From positions 60,489,361 through 60,553,360 of the forward strand of contig NW_023605194.1 of the NCBI RefSeq assembly GCF_014898055.3: DNA of 64,000 nt, read 5' to 3'. Both the position numbers and the translations under genes were made by a program. The notes below the pieces were generated by a model. The model worked only from the letters and a program-made list of their open reading frames with translations. It was not told the DNA's origin and did not search any database. The stretch is from Talpa occidentalis. Lineage: Eukaryota > Chordata > Mammalia > Eulipotyphla > Talpidae. How positions within the stretch are numbered: position 1 is the stretch's first letter; every line of letters begins with the position of its first letter. Positions 12,535-24,569 of this stretch are shown one piece after another.

Positions 12535-12797
12535 GGGGCCTCCCTGGTGGCAGAGGGGGTTGAGCACAGTGCTGTGAGGCTATCAGTGGCCTTTGCCACA
12601 CAAGTTTGATTCCTGGCCAGCTGGGGAGCAACCCAAATGTCACAGCAGAGCTCTCCTGTCTCGCCCTGCTGCTCCCCTCAGCAGTGTGTTTCTGTACATC
12701 TGCCTGTTCTGCTCCCCTCTCTGGTGAATCTTCTCACCACCACCACCTTCCCCGCCCCCCTGTGACTCTGGCCTGTACCCCACTTCTTAAAAAAAAA
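12535..12797 (+). mobile_element. tRNA-derived SINE with perfect target duplication
   Basis: Head 'ggcctccctggtggcagagg', box B 'agtttgattcctgg', body 'gcagagctctcctgtctcgc', and a poly-A tail. The 14-mer aaagctcaaatttg occurs at 12521-12534 and again at 12798-12811, bounding the insertion exactly. The AATAAA repeat unit is lost, leaving a plain A tail. Confidence 0.93.
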
Positions 12798-13965
12798 AAA
12801 GCTCAAATTTGCAAATAAATTCTACACTTGTCAACTAAACCCAGAACTACAAGACTCCAAGGACATTAGGGAACTAAAACAATACTTAGAAGCTTTTAGA
12901 AAGCTGAGATTCCAGCAGCTGCGCACTTTAGAGGAGTTTAAAGATTAATGTTTGCCCAGTTTCATGGGCCAGTATCAGGGGCCTGATAAAGTCTCCAACT
13001 TTCTTCTGAAACCACAAACTAGCACCAGGGCTTAAGAAATAACCACCACTTAACTTAAAGAGTAAACGGGCAAAATGGAAAGAGCAAAGCATAAAAACCA
13101 GCCTACATAATATTTAAACTGCTTTGTCATTAATTTGACTGCTTATTTGAACAAAACTCCTCTCCTCATGGGAATATAGACTCCCAAGACTTACAATGTA
13201 GTCAGACAATATCAACATACAATTAAAAATTAACAGAAATGTGAGGCAAATGGAAAATATAACTCCATAGTCAAAGACAAATCAGTTCATAGAAATAGAC
13301 CTATAAAATAATGCAGAATTAGAAGATAAGCACTTAACATAATACTACTAAATGCATTAAATAATCTACAGAGAACGATAATTACAAGGAGTCAAGAAAT
13401 AGAAATGTTCCTCAGAAATATAAAAACTATTTTAAAAATCCAAAAAGAAAATCCTAGCATTAAAAACTCAATATCTGAAATTTTTAAAAAAATGGACATA
13501 ATAATAAAGATTTCTCAATATAAAGAATCCAGGCAGCAGCACAGAGAGTAACATAATGTTTTAAAAAGCACCCCTATGACCAGTGGGGCAATATCAAGTG
13601 GTGTAATTCACATATTAAAGGAGAGTAGAGAGAATGGGACAGAAAAATACATGTAAAGAAATAAAGGATACAAATTTTCAAAACCAAGAATTGGCAGCAA
13701 AAAACAAAGCAGGAAACACAGTTAACCACAAGAAAACCTTATCTAACCATGAAAACCAAAGATAACAACCAAAAAAAACCTTATAAGTAAATAGAGAAGC
13801 CAAGACATATTGCACATGTGAGAATAAGAATGGGAAACAGCTCATCAGAAACAGGAAGCTAGAAGAAAGTAAAGGATATCTTTAAAAAGCTAAAATGGGG
13901 AGGGGAAAACCTCTCAACCTAGAATTCTATATAGAAAAAAAAATCTTGGAAAATAAGGAATTCTT

Positions 13966-14254
13966 TTCTTTTAAAAGATTTAATTATTTATGCATACCAG
14001 AACTGAGGTGGGTATAAGCCAGAGGTGCGGGGTAGGGGGAGGAGTAAGAGGATTCACCAGAGAGAGTGGGGAGCACAACAGGCAGATCTACTGACATACA
14101 CTGCCGAGGGGAGCAGCCGGCCAGACAGGAGAGGTCTGCTGTGCCATGTGGGTTAGCTCCCTGGCCTGCTAGGGATGAAACTCGAACTCATGCTGCAGTG
14201 ACTGGTGATAGCCTGACAGAGCTGCCTTTAACCCCTGTGTCATCAGGGAGGCCC
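13966..14254 (-). mobile_element. tRNA-derived SINE, antisense, older subfamily
   Basis: Reads from a T/A-rich tail ('aaaagatttaattattta') through 'gcataccagaactgaggtg' to the antisense head 'catcagggaggccc'. The flanks 'aaggaattctttt' and 'aaagaatt' are a partial target duplication. It lies inside the HAL1-like LINE. Confidence 0.9.
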
Positions 14255-16339
14255 AAAGAATTATTTATTTATTTATTTATGTTTTATATCATTGTTCATT
14301 TTTAAAAAGGAACAAAGAATTCTTATATAAATGAAAACTGAGGCAATCAGAAATGACACCATACGTAAATCTGAATCTCCAGTGGGAATGCAGAATCTTG
14401 GATATAGTAAACGTGTAGAGAAACACTAAAGACTATTTCTCTTCACTTCCTTAAGATATATTTACAAGATATTCTTTATTGTTTATGTATGTGTACATTT
14501 ACTTTATATACTTAATATATACTATATTAAATATATTAATACTGTATTGTATAGTTTGTAACACATATAAAATATATGAAGACAGAACAGTGAATGTGAA
14601 AAGGTAATTGGAAAATAAAACTATACTGCTATAAATAAAACGTTTTTACACAAAGTACTAATGTATCAATTAAAAAAGCACTATTTATTAAGAGTAAACA
14701 TTGTAATATGCAGAGAAACTACAAAAACAATAAAGAAATATAGTTTAAAACCTACAAAATTAAACTGTAATACTAACATGTATTCAATTAAATAAAGAGA
14801 AGGGAGGAGATAGGACCAAAAAAAAAAGTTCTAAGGATGGAACAAATAAGAAACAATAAAATGGAAAACCTAAAACAAACCATACCAATAATTACAGCAA
14901 GTAGACTAAACATTCCAATTAAAAGGCAGATATTGTCAGAACATATAGAAAAGTAGTTAACAACTAAATCTTATTACCTGCAACAGATGCATTTTAAATG
15001 CAAAGCTACAGATAAAATACACAGGTAGGAAAGCATCTATCTACGAACATGACTTAAATACAATAACCAGATAAAGGCAATAAAAGAAAGCTATAGATCT
15101 ATATCACTTTGAATGAAATATACTATTAATGTAAGGACAGATGAATACAACAACAAAGTAGAACAGAGGCCAGAAATGGGGGAACACACATACACAGTGA
15201 ACTGATTGTCTCTACTAAGATGCCAAAGTAATTCAATAAGTATAAGCATAATTTCAACAAAATGGGCAGAAACAAACAGGTATCCACATGAAAGAAGAAT
15301 GAATCTGGATCTCTATGCCTCTGAGAGAACTGTATAAGTTCAAGATACAAATAAAAAGCAGGAATGTGTAGAAGAATGTCTAGGCGACCATTAAGTAGGC
15401 AAAGCATGGTAGATTTTAAGTGATAAATTGGACTTTATCAAAATGATAACTGCTTTCTGTAAGGCACTGTTAAGAAAATGAAAAGATAACTGCCAACTGG
15501 AAAATATTCACAATACATATATTTGACAAAGGACTTGGAGCCAGAATACACAAAGCACTGCTATACTTCAAGAAAAAGCATAAAACATCAAGAATAAAGT
15601 CACAAAACCTAATATTTAAAATAACACAAGACTTGACTTGAATACTACATAAAAGAAGACACAGGAATGATAGTTTCAACATCATTATCATCCAGGAAAG
15701 CACAGAGACCCCATTACACCCACTAGACTGCTGAAAATACCAAGTGTATGCAAAGGCTAGGCAATACTGGAGCATTTTGTACATTGCTGAATGGCATGGT
15801 TAATTATATCATCTTTTTAAGAAAAGACTTGACAATTTTCTTAAACACATTGATCCGGTGATGCAGATCTAAGTTTAAATACAAATGGAATGAAAACACA
15901 TGTCCAGAAAGAGACTTGTACAATGAAGATCATAGTAGTTATATCATAATAGCCAAGAACTGACCTTCCCAAATGTCCATCAATAGGTGAGCAGGTGAAA
16001 ATCACACAATGGACTAGTACTCAGCAACATAAAGAAACAACTTATTGATACACCTTACAAAATTATGAATCTCAAAACACCATTCAGTAAAGCAAAATAA
16101 GCACAGACGCACAAATACATTCTGTAAAACTATGCACATGGAGTTCTAGAAGAGGCAGAACTACACTGTTGATAAAAATCACATGACTGCTTACCCTCTC
16201 TGGGGTGGTACGAACTGAGTGCCTATGAAGAAGATAATTCTGTGGATGCTGAAAATATTCTGCATCTTCAGATATTGATTCACTAAATGTTCAAATAAAA
16301 CTTGTGCATTGTAAATTACACCCAAATCAAAAATTAGTT

Positions 16340-17255
16340 CACAAATACATGTGAATTAGTTCTGAAGAGGACACAGTCTCTCACAGGTCAACACTACTTC
16401 TCTTCTTATTACCCGGGAGACAACTTTTAAAACCACAAAAACCGAAGGCAAGTATGTTTAGTTCAGTTGTTCCATTTATGAAATACACCCAATCAAAACA
16501 AAGGAAAAGAAACCTTTATCTACTTCCTGTAAAAATATTATTGGAACATTTGTTCCAACGTAGAGGAATTAAAAGCAATCTGCCCTTTAGGTTTTAGTTA
16601 ATTCTATTTATCCATTATTTAAAGGTTGCTTTTAAAGAAACAAAGGGAAAAGAACTCAAAAATAAACTATAAAACAACATACATCCAAAGGTTCTTATCT
16701 TACTCATTCTAAAGTATTAAATTCTTGCTGTAGTTTAGGTAAGACAACAGTCTCTAGGGAAATGAAAATGAAAACTAACTGTTCAGTTCTCAGGCAGGTG
16801 CAAGAGAAATACATAAACAATTACCTTAAAGAGTAAAGAAATGTTCTTTAATACATAATGGTAAAAACCTCACTTGGGGAAAATACATCACTTCTTTTCC
16901 CTCTAAAACCACATTTAATATTGGTGAATAAAAGGTAAAAAGTAAATAAAATAAACTCAGTTATTCTTGAATTCTGAAGGGCAGTAATTTTAAGAAAGAA
17001 AAAACCTATTTAGTAACTAACTCCATATATCCATTTTTCTTAGGGTAAGGAAAAACAATGCATATGTTTCAAAGAAAAACCCCACCGACAGCAAGAGGAA
17101 CCAGGCACTAATTCTGTAAGACTTGTCCACATATCCTCCAACCCAACCTCACAGCTAGTTGACTGCAAGGGAAATCTGAAGGCCAGTCAGGCTAGGCCTC
17201 AAAATGAAAGATGGGCTGTGTCAATTCTCACTGTTAGGAATTTAATTGTGATACA
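16340..17255. other. Unassigned AT-rich non-coding DNA
   Basis: No gene or confident repeat. A short palindrome TTGGAAC-ATTT-GTTCCAA lies near 16543-16558. Confidence 0.4.
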
Positions 17256-17259
17256 AGTC

Positions 17260-17596
17260 CCTTATTTTCAGTCCTCTCCATAACTGACTTTTGTCCCTTC
17301 TGCTCTACTGAAACTATCCATTACAAAGTCAACGATGACCATCAATATGCGAAAGCCAATGGTCAGTTCTCAGTCTCATAAAATAAGACCCAGCAGTAGC
17401 AAGTGACACTGTTGACCACTTTTCTGCAATACTTCCTTCCTGTGGCCCTAGAACACCTTATACTCCCTTTTGACTGTCCTCCCCACTTTGGGCAATTCCT
17501 TCTCACTCTGGTTTGTGGGTGCTACCTTACCTTTGTAAATATCCCATATTCATTCCATTCTCAGAACTCTTCACTACTATCTTCTGTCCTCCAGGT
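17260..17596 (+). mobile_element. L2 LINE fragment (ORF2 region)
   Basis: Contains 'gtgacactgttgaccactt', the well-known L2 stretch encoding the D-T-V-D-H motif of the reverse transcriptase, preceded by 'tacaaagtcaacgatgacc' and 'cagttctcagtctcat' and followed by 'cttctgtcctccaggt'. An 82-codon ORF at 17403-17651 is a surviving piece of this. It continues past the hAT insertion as the L2 at 18340-19290. Confidence 0.75.
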
Positions 17597-18320
17597 CAGC
17601 AATTCTCAAACATTTGGGACTCAGAGTCCATTTACATTTGAAAATTATTAAGCTCTTATAAGTACTATATCTGTAGTTAGTTACTATCAACATATTTGTG
17701 TGTCACACACAAATAATTATATGTCAACATAAATATTTTATTTTTTAATTATTTTTAGGAATTTAATTTCCTTTTTTAATTAATATACTTATTTATACAA
17801 GAATTGGGATACAGGCCAGATGCGTGGGAGGGTGAGAGGATTCACAAGAGATAGAGCGGGGAACAGAACAGGCAGACCGAAGAAATACACTGCTGAGGGG
17901 AGCAGTGGGCGCAACAGGAGAGGTCTGCTCGCCATGTGGGACCCTCGCTGGCCAGCCGGGATTGAACTGGCACTGCAGAGGTTGCAGACAGCTTCACAGC
18001 GCAGTGCTCAACCACCTGCGCCACCGGGGGAGGCCCAACATAAATATTTTAATGTAAATGCATTTTCCAAAACAAAAATGTATTTAGTGAGAAGAGTGGC
18101 TTCATTCACATTTTTAAAATCTATTTACTACCTGGGTTAATGGAAAATTGCAGATCCCATTACCTGTGTCTGCATTCACTCTGTTGTGATGTCACAGGTA
18201 ACTCTGGAAAACACTACTGTACTGTACATCTTAGAACCACTTATAAAAAGTTTTAACTGCCAACTCCCAATAAAAGTCCGAAGACCCCCATGGTTCTCTA
18301 CCAGTCTTTGAGAAATACTT
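17597..18320 (+). mobile_element. hAT-type DNA transposon, split by a SINE
   Basis: Begins 'cagcaattctcaaacatttg', continues 'aaaattattaagctctt', and after the SINE resumes with 'ttttccaaaacaaaaatgta' and 'ttagtgagaagagtggcttc', ending near 'tctttgagaaatact', the inverted counterpart of the start. This is a common mammalian nonautonomous hAT/MER element. A clean 8-bp duplication is not visible. Confidence 0.65.
17741..18035 (-). mobile_element. tRNA-derived SINE, antisense, 16-bp perfect duplication
   Basis: Antisense tail, then 'agagatagagcggggaacag', 'gcagtgggcgcaacaggaga', box B antisense 'gggattgaactgg' and head 'gcgccaccgggggaggcc'. The 16-mer caacataaatatttta occurs exactly at 17725-17740 and 18036-18051. 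It sits inside the hAT element, giving a relative age. Confidence 0.95.
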
Positions 18321-18339
18321 TAGGTGAAATCCAACTCCA

Positions 18340-19290
18340 TGGTGGTAAATACCATTTCTTCCAGGACAACTCTCCACAAATAGATACCTCTGGCTAGACC
18401 CTCTTGAACTCCAGGTTCAAACAGCCAAGTCCCTTTCTCAGTACTCCCATATAGCTATCTAACTAATAAAAACCTCCCCACAAACCCAGCATTTTCTTCT
18501 TGCATTTTCCCCACATCTCAGTGAATGATAGCTCTAACTTATCAGCAGCTCTGATCAAAAATAAAAAAAAAAAAAACTTTGGAGAAATCCTAAATGCCTT
18601 TCCTTCAAATTCATATGGGACCCATTCCCAAATTCTATTAGCTTTTCTTTATGAATACATCCAGAGTCCCACTACTTCTTACCCCCGCACTACTCTTTCC
18701 ACCCTAGTCCTAGCTTACAGATCTGGCCCTAGACTTTGGCAACAGCCATCCTACTCTGTCCCCTATAGTACATTCCTCACATAGCAGCCAGAAGAACTTA
18801 CAACACAAATTAAATGATGTCACTTCTTTGCATAAGATCTCAGGTATCTTCTCCCCTTACTCAGAACAAAAGCTAGACTCTTCATCATATCCTACCATGG
18901 TGCTATGTGATATGCCTCCCCCCACCTCTCTGCATTCATATCTAACAACTCCCCCCCTCATTCTCTCCACTCTAGCCCTGATGACCCCTTTCTGGTGCTC
19001 ATACAGTCTCATCTTAAGGTCTTTTCAAGTGCAATTTCTTCTACCCAAACATATTTCCCTCTTATATCCTCTCCTCAGTCAACACTCAAACACCACCTCA
19101 AAGATGCCATTCCCACCATCAGTCCATAACCTTTCCCTACTTTATTTTTCTTTCTAAAACTCATCATTACTTGATGAATTTGTTTATTCTCCTCCACCAA
19201 ATACAGTAACAGAGATTTTGTCTGGCTGAAAGCTCTATCCCAGTACCTAGAACAATGCCTAATATGTAGCAGGTGCTCGCTTCATACTGT
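18340..19290 (+). mobile_element. L2 LINE 3' end
   Basis: The interval carries the C/T-rich L2 3' region: 'cacctcaaagatgccattcc' (like L2 'caaatgtcacctcctccagg'), 'acctagaacaatgcctaata' and 'tagcaggtgctcgcttcata', matching the L2 terminal motif (cctggcacatagtaggtgctcaataaa). The left border is approximate. Confidence 0.75.
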
Positions 19291-19299
19291 TTGAGTGGA

Positions 19300-19945
19300 C
19301 AAACAGAGCCAACAGTCTATGAAGCATCAGGAATTAAAGGTGAAAAGGATGAGGTAGAGGCCAGGGTAGCCACATGTGAGCTAGCTCGTGTGGAAATGTG
19401 GAAAAGGTAGCACCATCAAAATAAAGGGTCTGAAGAAAAGGATTTGAGACCTGCTGTTGGATAGCACTACTGCAAAGAGGCCAGAGACAAAATGATTGCC
19501 AAATATTTATTTCAAATAGTAGCACTTAAAGTACACTCAAAATGTACAAACACTTTGGGACAAGAGTATTTTGAAGGTCATCTGCATCAATTCAGTATGA
19601 TCTTACACTCTTTATATACTTAAATATTTTCTTAAAAAAATAAATGGCTCATGCAAAGGAAAATGATTAGCCTACATTAGTCTACTCTAGAAACTTTCAG
19701 CCCACATACTAACTTTTCAGTCATTTTCACAAACTAGTTCCCAGAGGGAGATACTCTGTAAGAGTTATATTAAAACTAGGTGCTTAGAGTCACTGAAATT
19801 GAGTGAGTCTGACTAGAAAACCCCATAGCAAAAGCACTCTGGTAAGGATGCCAAGAACAAGTACCAGGGTTGCTTAATAATAGTTATCATCTAAGTCATA
19901 AGGCCATTAACAGCACGCTGCTTAATGTTTTAGTCAAAAAGAAAT
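19300..19945. other. Unassigned non-coding DNA
   Basis: No gene or confident repeat was recognised between the L2 and the next SINE. Confidence 0.4.
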
Positions 19946-19962
19946 TTAAAGATCTTTTTCTT

Positions 19963-20226
19963 GGGCCTCCCCGGGGGCGCAGCAGGTTGAGCGCAGTGCT
20001 GTGAAGCTGTCCACAGCCTCTGCTGTGCGGGTTCGATTCCCCGCCAGCCAAGAAGATACCCACATGGGTTGGCAGACCTCTCCTGTCTCTCCCACTGCTC
20101 AGCAGTGTATTTCAGTCAATCTGCCAGTTCTGCTCCCTGCTCTGTCTCTGGTGGATTCTCTCACCCTCCCGTGCTGCTGGCCTGTACCCCAGTTCTTGTA
20201 TAAATAAAAATAAATTAAAAAAAAAT
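19963..20226 (+). mobile_element. tRNA-derived SINE
   Basis: Head 'gggcctccccgggggcgcag', a well-kept box B 'gggttcgattcccc', body 'cagtgtatttcagtcaatct' and A-rich tail 'aaataaaaataaattaaaa'. Target duplication AAAGATCTTTTTCTT (19948-19962) versus AAAGAACTTTTTCTT (20227-20241), 14 of 15 matching. Confidence 0.95.
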
Positions 20227-20244
20227 AAAGAACTTTTTCTTTAT

Positions 20245-21000
20245 TCTGACCAAGAAAGAAAAGTAACTTTTGGACTCCAATCATGGCAAATACCCCAAAA
20301 TTCAGCAGGTTGGTGCAGAGTGACAGGACCATCACCTGCTAACCCTCCAGCAGGAAATGTGAGAGGAGTAGGGAAGAGATGCTCAGGACCAGGTTATTCC
20401 CCAACAAGCAAGTCTTTGGGTTCAAAGCCCATGTGGCACTTTCAATTAAATTTGCTACCATTAATGCCGCATCATTCAGACTTCAAAATGACACTGTCCA
20501 CTCATGAACTATCTTTTCACAGGCCCCATACACACAGTAACAAAACAGGCAATTGTCTCTTAATATGAAAAAAACAGTCTCCTTTCTGTTACTGTCACGT
20601 ACTCGCCTCCCTACTACGCTACTGCTAGTTTTTACATAATCGGAAGTATACTCTTTTGAAATAGCATAAATAAAACAATCGCACAAAAAAAAAAAAATCA
20701 CACAATGAACCAAGGTATTTTTAAAGCATGATATTTAAAAAAAAAAAAAAAGTTAAAGACACCCAAGAAAAAGGAGGAAAGGTAGCACTCTCAGCTATTT
20801 CTTAAACATTCTTAAGAGACCTGAGGAAGAAGTAATGAATTTTGAGGTTCCACTAGTTGAGCAAAGAAAACTGATGCATCTACCTATCACTTTTGCTTAA
20901 GAGCAAAGTTGAATTTTCAGTGCTAATGATGTATAACACGTGTTGCTAGGAACTGGAACACTTCCTAAGAACAAAAATTCCCTTTCACAGTTACCCAGGG
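20245..21000. other. Unassigned non-coding DNA
   Basis: No gene seen. A-rich tracts lie near 20687-20698 and 20737-20751. Confidence 0.4.
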
Positions 21001-21002
21001 TA

Positions 21003-21130
21003 GTGGAGAAAGCACAGGCTTTCACTGCGGATTTAGATTTGAGTTTGAACCAGCGATCCAGTGCTTATAAACTAGTTGCCTTATACAGGCTGAGCTTTGA
21101 CTTCCTGGGCCTGAAATAAAGGATCTGGCT
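21003..21130 (+). mobile_element. MIR SINE fragment
   Basis: 'ggagaaagcacaggctttca', 'tttgagtttgaaccagcgat' and 'cttataaactagttgcctta' follow the 5' half of MIR in order. Confidence 0.6.
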
Positions 21131-21327
21131 GGCTGGACTTACTAATTTCTGGCCTGGGATGCTCCTGCCCAGATATAGGAGGCTCATTCTTTTCTTTCCT
21201 TCATGTTGTTACTAGTTACTAAGGTCTTCTCTGGCCACCCTACTTTATATCACAGCAAACACATTCTCATTTTCTCTCTCTTTTTGCCCTACTTCTCCCC
21301 CCAACACACATTTTTCCCTGCCCGAAA

Positions 21328-21472
21328 GTACAACATTCCTATTTAGTATGATTTGGTAGGTTATTTTGGGGCTCTGGGGACACTATTACCATTAATTTAG
21401 ATGGAAAATTTTTGATCATTCCCAGGGCCCCCAAAATAACTTACCAAACCATACCAAATAGGGACATTCTAC
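21328..21472. repeat. Long imperfect palindrome (hairpin or MITE relic)
   Basis: The left arm 21328-21379 and the right arm 21420-21472 are reverse complements over about 52 bases with roughly 80 percent identity. A shared core is TTATTTTGGGG on the left (21361-21371) and CCCCAAAATAA on the right. The spacer is about 40 bases. Most differences are transitions, so a transcript from one strand would keep many as G-U pairs. I do not recognise the family. Likely a palindromic MITE; it could also act as a hairpin-forming RNA locus. Confidence 0.75.
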
Positions 21473-21479
21473 TCCTGGA

Positions 21480-24350
21480 TAGCAGGAGAAGCCTGTGCAT
21501 ACACTGCCCTCATATCCACACACCCATCTAGTATCATCCCCATCTAGTATCAGCAGGTCATTTAGCATACATGTATTTGACTTTTTCATCTGGTTTATCC
21601 TCTTTCTTCTACTATGCAATAAGCACCAAATTGCAGGCTTGGGATCAATGGGCTTTATTTCCTCCTTGCTCGCTATCTAAAGTATCTAAGGAGAAACTAG
21701 AACATAATGACAGCACCAAAAATCTGTCTGTGAAGGAAGCTCTTAAAGATGTCTGCAAGGTTCCAGGGTTTTCATTAGAGATCATGTAAATAGTACATAG
21801 CAAGAATATAGTACATATAAATAGTAAATAGTAAGACCTTAGTATATAAAAGGCACTCAGTAAACAATAGATATTATCTTAGGGAAGAGACTATCTTAAA
21901 ACAGTTAACAGAATATTTTCTTAAACTATGAGACTAATGCCACAGATGACAGAGGACAGTTAGATTACACAGCAATATGAAGCACAAGAGTAAAAGAAGA
22001 AGTAACTGGTATATCCATGAGAGTCAGAGATCATTCTGGATTATTCTACATGTAAGACTAAGAAATCTATGCATTCCTTTAGAGGAAACAAAGTTTAAGA
22101 GAGGGTTGGGTTTAAAAACAGATTCTGGATTGCAAGTATTATTTATTGGATCACCCCAATAAGGTCCAATCTCTAAAAAAACATTAAGTCACTTTTATCT
22201 ATTTTGATTAACTCACTTTGATAAAAAAGAAAAACAACAGGATCTGAAAGTGCCAGCAAAATCGTCATGCCTTCAAACTTTTCTTAACAATTGCTTTTTT
22301 GACTATACAGGAGTTTGTAAGTGAATATATTAATAACTAATAGTTCTCCATGAAATATTTTAGAAACAAAAGATTTCATAAATGAGCTATTAGTTATATA
22401 AACTTTGTTTCTATTATGGTTTGTTACCAAATTAATACAGACAAAAATATTACATATAGTCAAAGCAAAAATAACACATTTTTGAATGTTATCTAAAAAA
22501 TTTATCAAGACTGTACCAATTAAAAGTCCCTAGGCAAAAAAGAGAAAAGACTGACCCATACCAAGAAAGCTTTCTTTATTTCATTAATAGATTTCTAAAG
22601 AATTTCTTTAAAGTAAGAGACTTTTCCTTACTAATCTATATTTATTTCAATTTATTAAAAATATCCACATTTTCAGAAATGCACTGATGCTATGAAAAAT
22701 ACAATGATGAAAGGGAAACTGGGAAAAGTTTGTGTTTTAAAAATTCGAGCAAAAATAATAGTGGATGCTTTGAATTAAATAATTTAAAAGCCTGAAAATA
22801 TTTATAACGTGGGATGAAAACTATTGTCCTCCTGAGAAACTATTTCCACCAATACTCATAAAAGGTAAATCTTAACAATATTTTAAAAAACAGTTGGATT
22901 TTTCCATGATTAAATGTGAAGATCTCTCCTATGATGTTATATTTTACAAAATTAAAACTTCCAAACATAGCTACTTTAAAAAGTCATAATAAACTTCCCC
23001 AAGCCCTTCAAATATTAATTTTAAAATCTCAAATCATAATATGGTCTTATGTAAGGGTGCAGCTGACAATCATTCTATTAATCCAGCTGGCATACAAACC
23101 ATGTTATATCTCTGGTTCCTCACATGGCAGATATTTAAAACACAATGCTAGTTTTCAGAATCTCAAAATACATGACTGTACTAGGCAATCATTATCCCTT
23201 TTCTGATCATCATAACTTGAACTCTACACCAATGTAAGTCAAAATTTACTCCATTTAACATTTGCCTAGCACCATAATACATGCTAAAAAAAAATCATTA
23301 GTTTAAGTTATACCAAATATATTGCTGTTTCCAGAAAACTGTGCTGTAATGTATCAATGCAGACGGGCATGGGCAGGAAGGGTTCTGGGCATTAGATCAG
23401 TAACCCTGACAGCAGGCAACCTCTGCGAGATTCACCTACTTGGGATCCACCAAAAAAAGAAAATTAAAGTTCACAACTGAGCATGTGATTCCTTTAGGTT
23501 AGTGAGATGATCTGTTTGAAGTGAACCTGGTTATCAAAAATGATAGAAATAGGCAAAAGAGGAAAAGGATGAGTTTTCCAGAGAGTGTATCGAGTGAAAG
23601 CAGAAGAGGGAGTAAGACTTGTGCAGGGAGAGCCAAAGGTCTGCAAGATGTGAGGGGAGAAGCCTGGAAAAAAGGACTGGGACCAGATCACAAGGAGTCC
23701 TAAAGGCCAGATTAGAGTGTCTGGTCTTTACTCTGAAATTAGGCACAGTCCCTCCCAGTGGCTCCTTCAGAAGGAAACAAACTCATGAATGGGGCATCAG
23801 AAATATTAACCTACCAGTTTGACTAGAGGAAGAGATACCAGAGCTATTAAAATAGACGGCCCAAAGCAGTAAGAGTGGTGACAGACAAGTGAAGAGACGA
23901 AAACAGACACATGAAAAGAGGGACATGGTAAAGGAAACAAAGTAGTGAGATTTCAAAACCCATTTAACATGAGCAACAGTGAGTATAAAACACCTAAGGA
24001 GAGACTCTAATTTCTCTATCTTCCACCCATAGATGCAGTATATCATATTTTCCCTGGAACAGGGAAAATTAATTCCTTTTTATATGCTATGGACCAGCAA
24101 TCAATTATTTTTAAATTCTACTTTCATAATTACATTTTTTAAAAGTTATCTGTTTCACCACTGGGGAAAGCTTGGTAAACATCTTAATTCCTCAGTTCCT
24201 ACAGGAAATACAATTTTGGCAGAGGAATCACAATCCTTCTCAGAATTATTTAGATGGATGAATACAAAAATATAAGTAGTAAAAGAAGTAAATAACCTGT
24301 AAGAAATAGGTTGCATATTTTATGTACAATCTAGAACAATCCCCTTCCTC
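21480..24350. other. Mostly unassigned non-coding DNA
   Basis: No coding exon or RNA gene was recognised. The part at 23560-23860 ('gggaccagatcacaaggagt', 'agagtgtctggtctttactc') resembles a dispersed ancient mammalian repeat that I cannot name. Several short ORFs on both strands there are overlapping shadows of each other. Confidence 0.4.
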
Positions 24351-24354
24351 CAAC

Positions 24355-24562
24355 ACTGTCATTCTATTTCATTGTTTACATAGCACAAAAATGTTTGTAT
24401 CACTTCTCTGTATCACTTGTCTCCCTAAACCACCCTCCCCCACTCCCACTGTACTGGAAATTCCATGAAATTTCATTGCTCATTGTTATAGTCTAGTATC
24501 TACAATAGTGTATGACACTCAGCAGTTATATGACAGATGAGTGGATGAATGAATATTCCCAC
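24355..24562 (+). mobile_element. L2 LINE 3' end fragment
   Basis: Order of motifs fits the L2 3' terminus: 'tactggaaattccatgaaat', 'attgctcattgttatagtct', 'tgtatgacactcagcagtta' and 'gagtggatgaatgaat'. Confidence 0.65.
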
Positions 24563-24569
24563 TGCTGCA

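Larger units (their letters stand above)
11900..16335 (+). mobile_element. Ancient L1/HAL1-like LINE, interrupted by three SINEs
   Basis: The stretch 13100-13960 matches the HAL1/L1M internal region ('cctctcaacctagaattcta', 'gaaacaggaagctagaagaa'). The part at 14880-15060 carries 'aaaggcagatattgtcagaa' and 'acagatgcattttaaatgca'. The region 15420-16330 reads as decayed ORF2 3' sequence ('ggactttatcaaaatgataa', 'aaatgtccatcaataggtga', 'actcagcaacataaagaaac') and an A-rich 3' end. It is full of stops and frameshifts, so it is dead. SINEs at 12244-12502, 12535-12797 and 13966-14254 inserted later. The left border and the HAL1 versus L1M split are uncertain. Confidence 0.6.

Noticed and set aside
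16543..16558. Palindrome TTGGAAC-N-GTTCCAA resembling a steroid-receptor site
   Set aside because: The half-sites are separated by two bases, not the three needed for a glucocorticoid or androgen receptor element.
19963..20040. SINE heads considered as functional tRNA genes
   Set aside because: They carry box A and box B but are followed by the SINE body, lack a proper acceptor stem and recur with insertion duplications.
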